From: Spirochaetaceae bacterium
GTDB taxonomy: Bacteria; Spirochaetota; Spirochaetia; Treponematales; Breznakiellaceae
Direction: 5' to 3'
DNA: 5,677 nt
Assembly (NCBI GenBank): GCA_031258615.1
Contig: JAIRMP010000203.1
Span: 1-5,677, forward strand
The notes under the pieces are model-generated. The model saw only the letters and a program-made list of their open reading frames with translations. It did no database searches and was not told where the DNA came from. The position numbers were made by a program, and so were the translations under genes. Positions 5,649-5,677 of this stretch are shown in pieces. Each line of letters opens with the position of its first letter. Positions within the stretch are counted from its first letter, which is position 1.

Positions 5649-5677
5649 TATAACCGATTTTCTAGAATAATCAGGGG
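5649..5677 (+). promoter_or_regulatory. Possible start region of a plus-strand gene beyond the window
   Basis: TATAAC at 5649-5654 matches a -10 at 5 of 6 positions, and the window ends in AGGGG (5673-5677), a good Shine-Dalgarno sequence. No -35 stands at a normal distance; TGGACA (5622-5627) is 21 bp away, too far. A gene diverging from mfd may begin just outside the window. Confidence 0.15.

Noticed and set aside
5379..5653. Short frames on both strands across the right flank
   Set aside because: They translate the dispersed palindrome (peptides such as HCEERSDEAIQ and ARND), a well-known source of false genes.

Overview
The window holds two protein genes on the minus strand, one tRNA gene on the plus strand, and two intergenic stretches (about 1-535 and 5250-5677) packed with inverted and tandem repeats. 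By eye the DNA is moderately GC-rich. The Mfd sequence resembles what I remember of Treponema-type spirochaetes, including the GC-richer treponemes of animal and insect guts. That assignment rests on memory of the family and was not searched, so it is tentative. I see no phage, transposase, CRISPR or defence gene.

Left flank (1-535). A strong minus-strand intrinsic terminator lies at 3-68. It is followed by a 42-bp tandem repeat with interlocking palindromes (154-309), a 12-bp perfect inverted repeat (299-331) and a separate long hairpin (385-417). I find no convincing gene here. The frames that can be opened simply read through the repeats.

tRNA. A tRNA-Glu(UUC) lies at 536-607 (+), with a plausible promoter just upstream. 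It converges on the minus-strand operon.

Operon (5249 to 685, minus strand). mfd, the transcription-repair coupling factor, is complete and has all expected motifs. It starts from an extended -10 promoter. Its stop codon overlaps by 4 nt the GTG start of an RlmK-like SAM-dependent rRNA methyltransferase, so the two are probably translationally coupled. The methyltransferase carries an apparent in-frame insertion of about 24 residues (DNA 859-930). The inserted DNA is a chain of short palindromes and resembles an intergenic block at 5359-5410.

Right flank (5250-5677). In order it contains two 24-bp tandem repeats abutting the mfd -10 element, the GC-rich block related to the methyltransferase insert, a long dispersed-type palindrome with ATTGCGAG and GAAGCAATCC arms (5426-5516), another GC hairpin (5540-5571), and at the very edge a possible start region for a plus-strand gene outside the window.

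The best candidate for something new is the repeat ecology: small palindromic elements that fill intergenic space and, in one case, appear to have entered a conserved coding region without breaking the frame, much as Rickettsia palindromic elements do.
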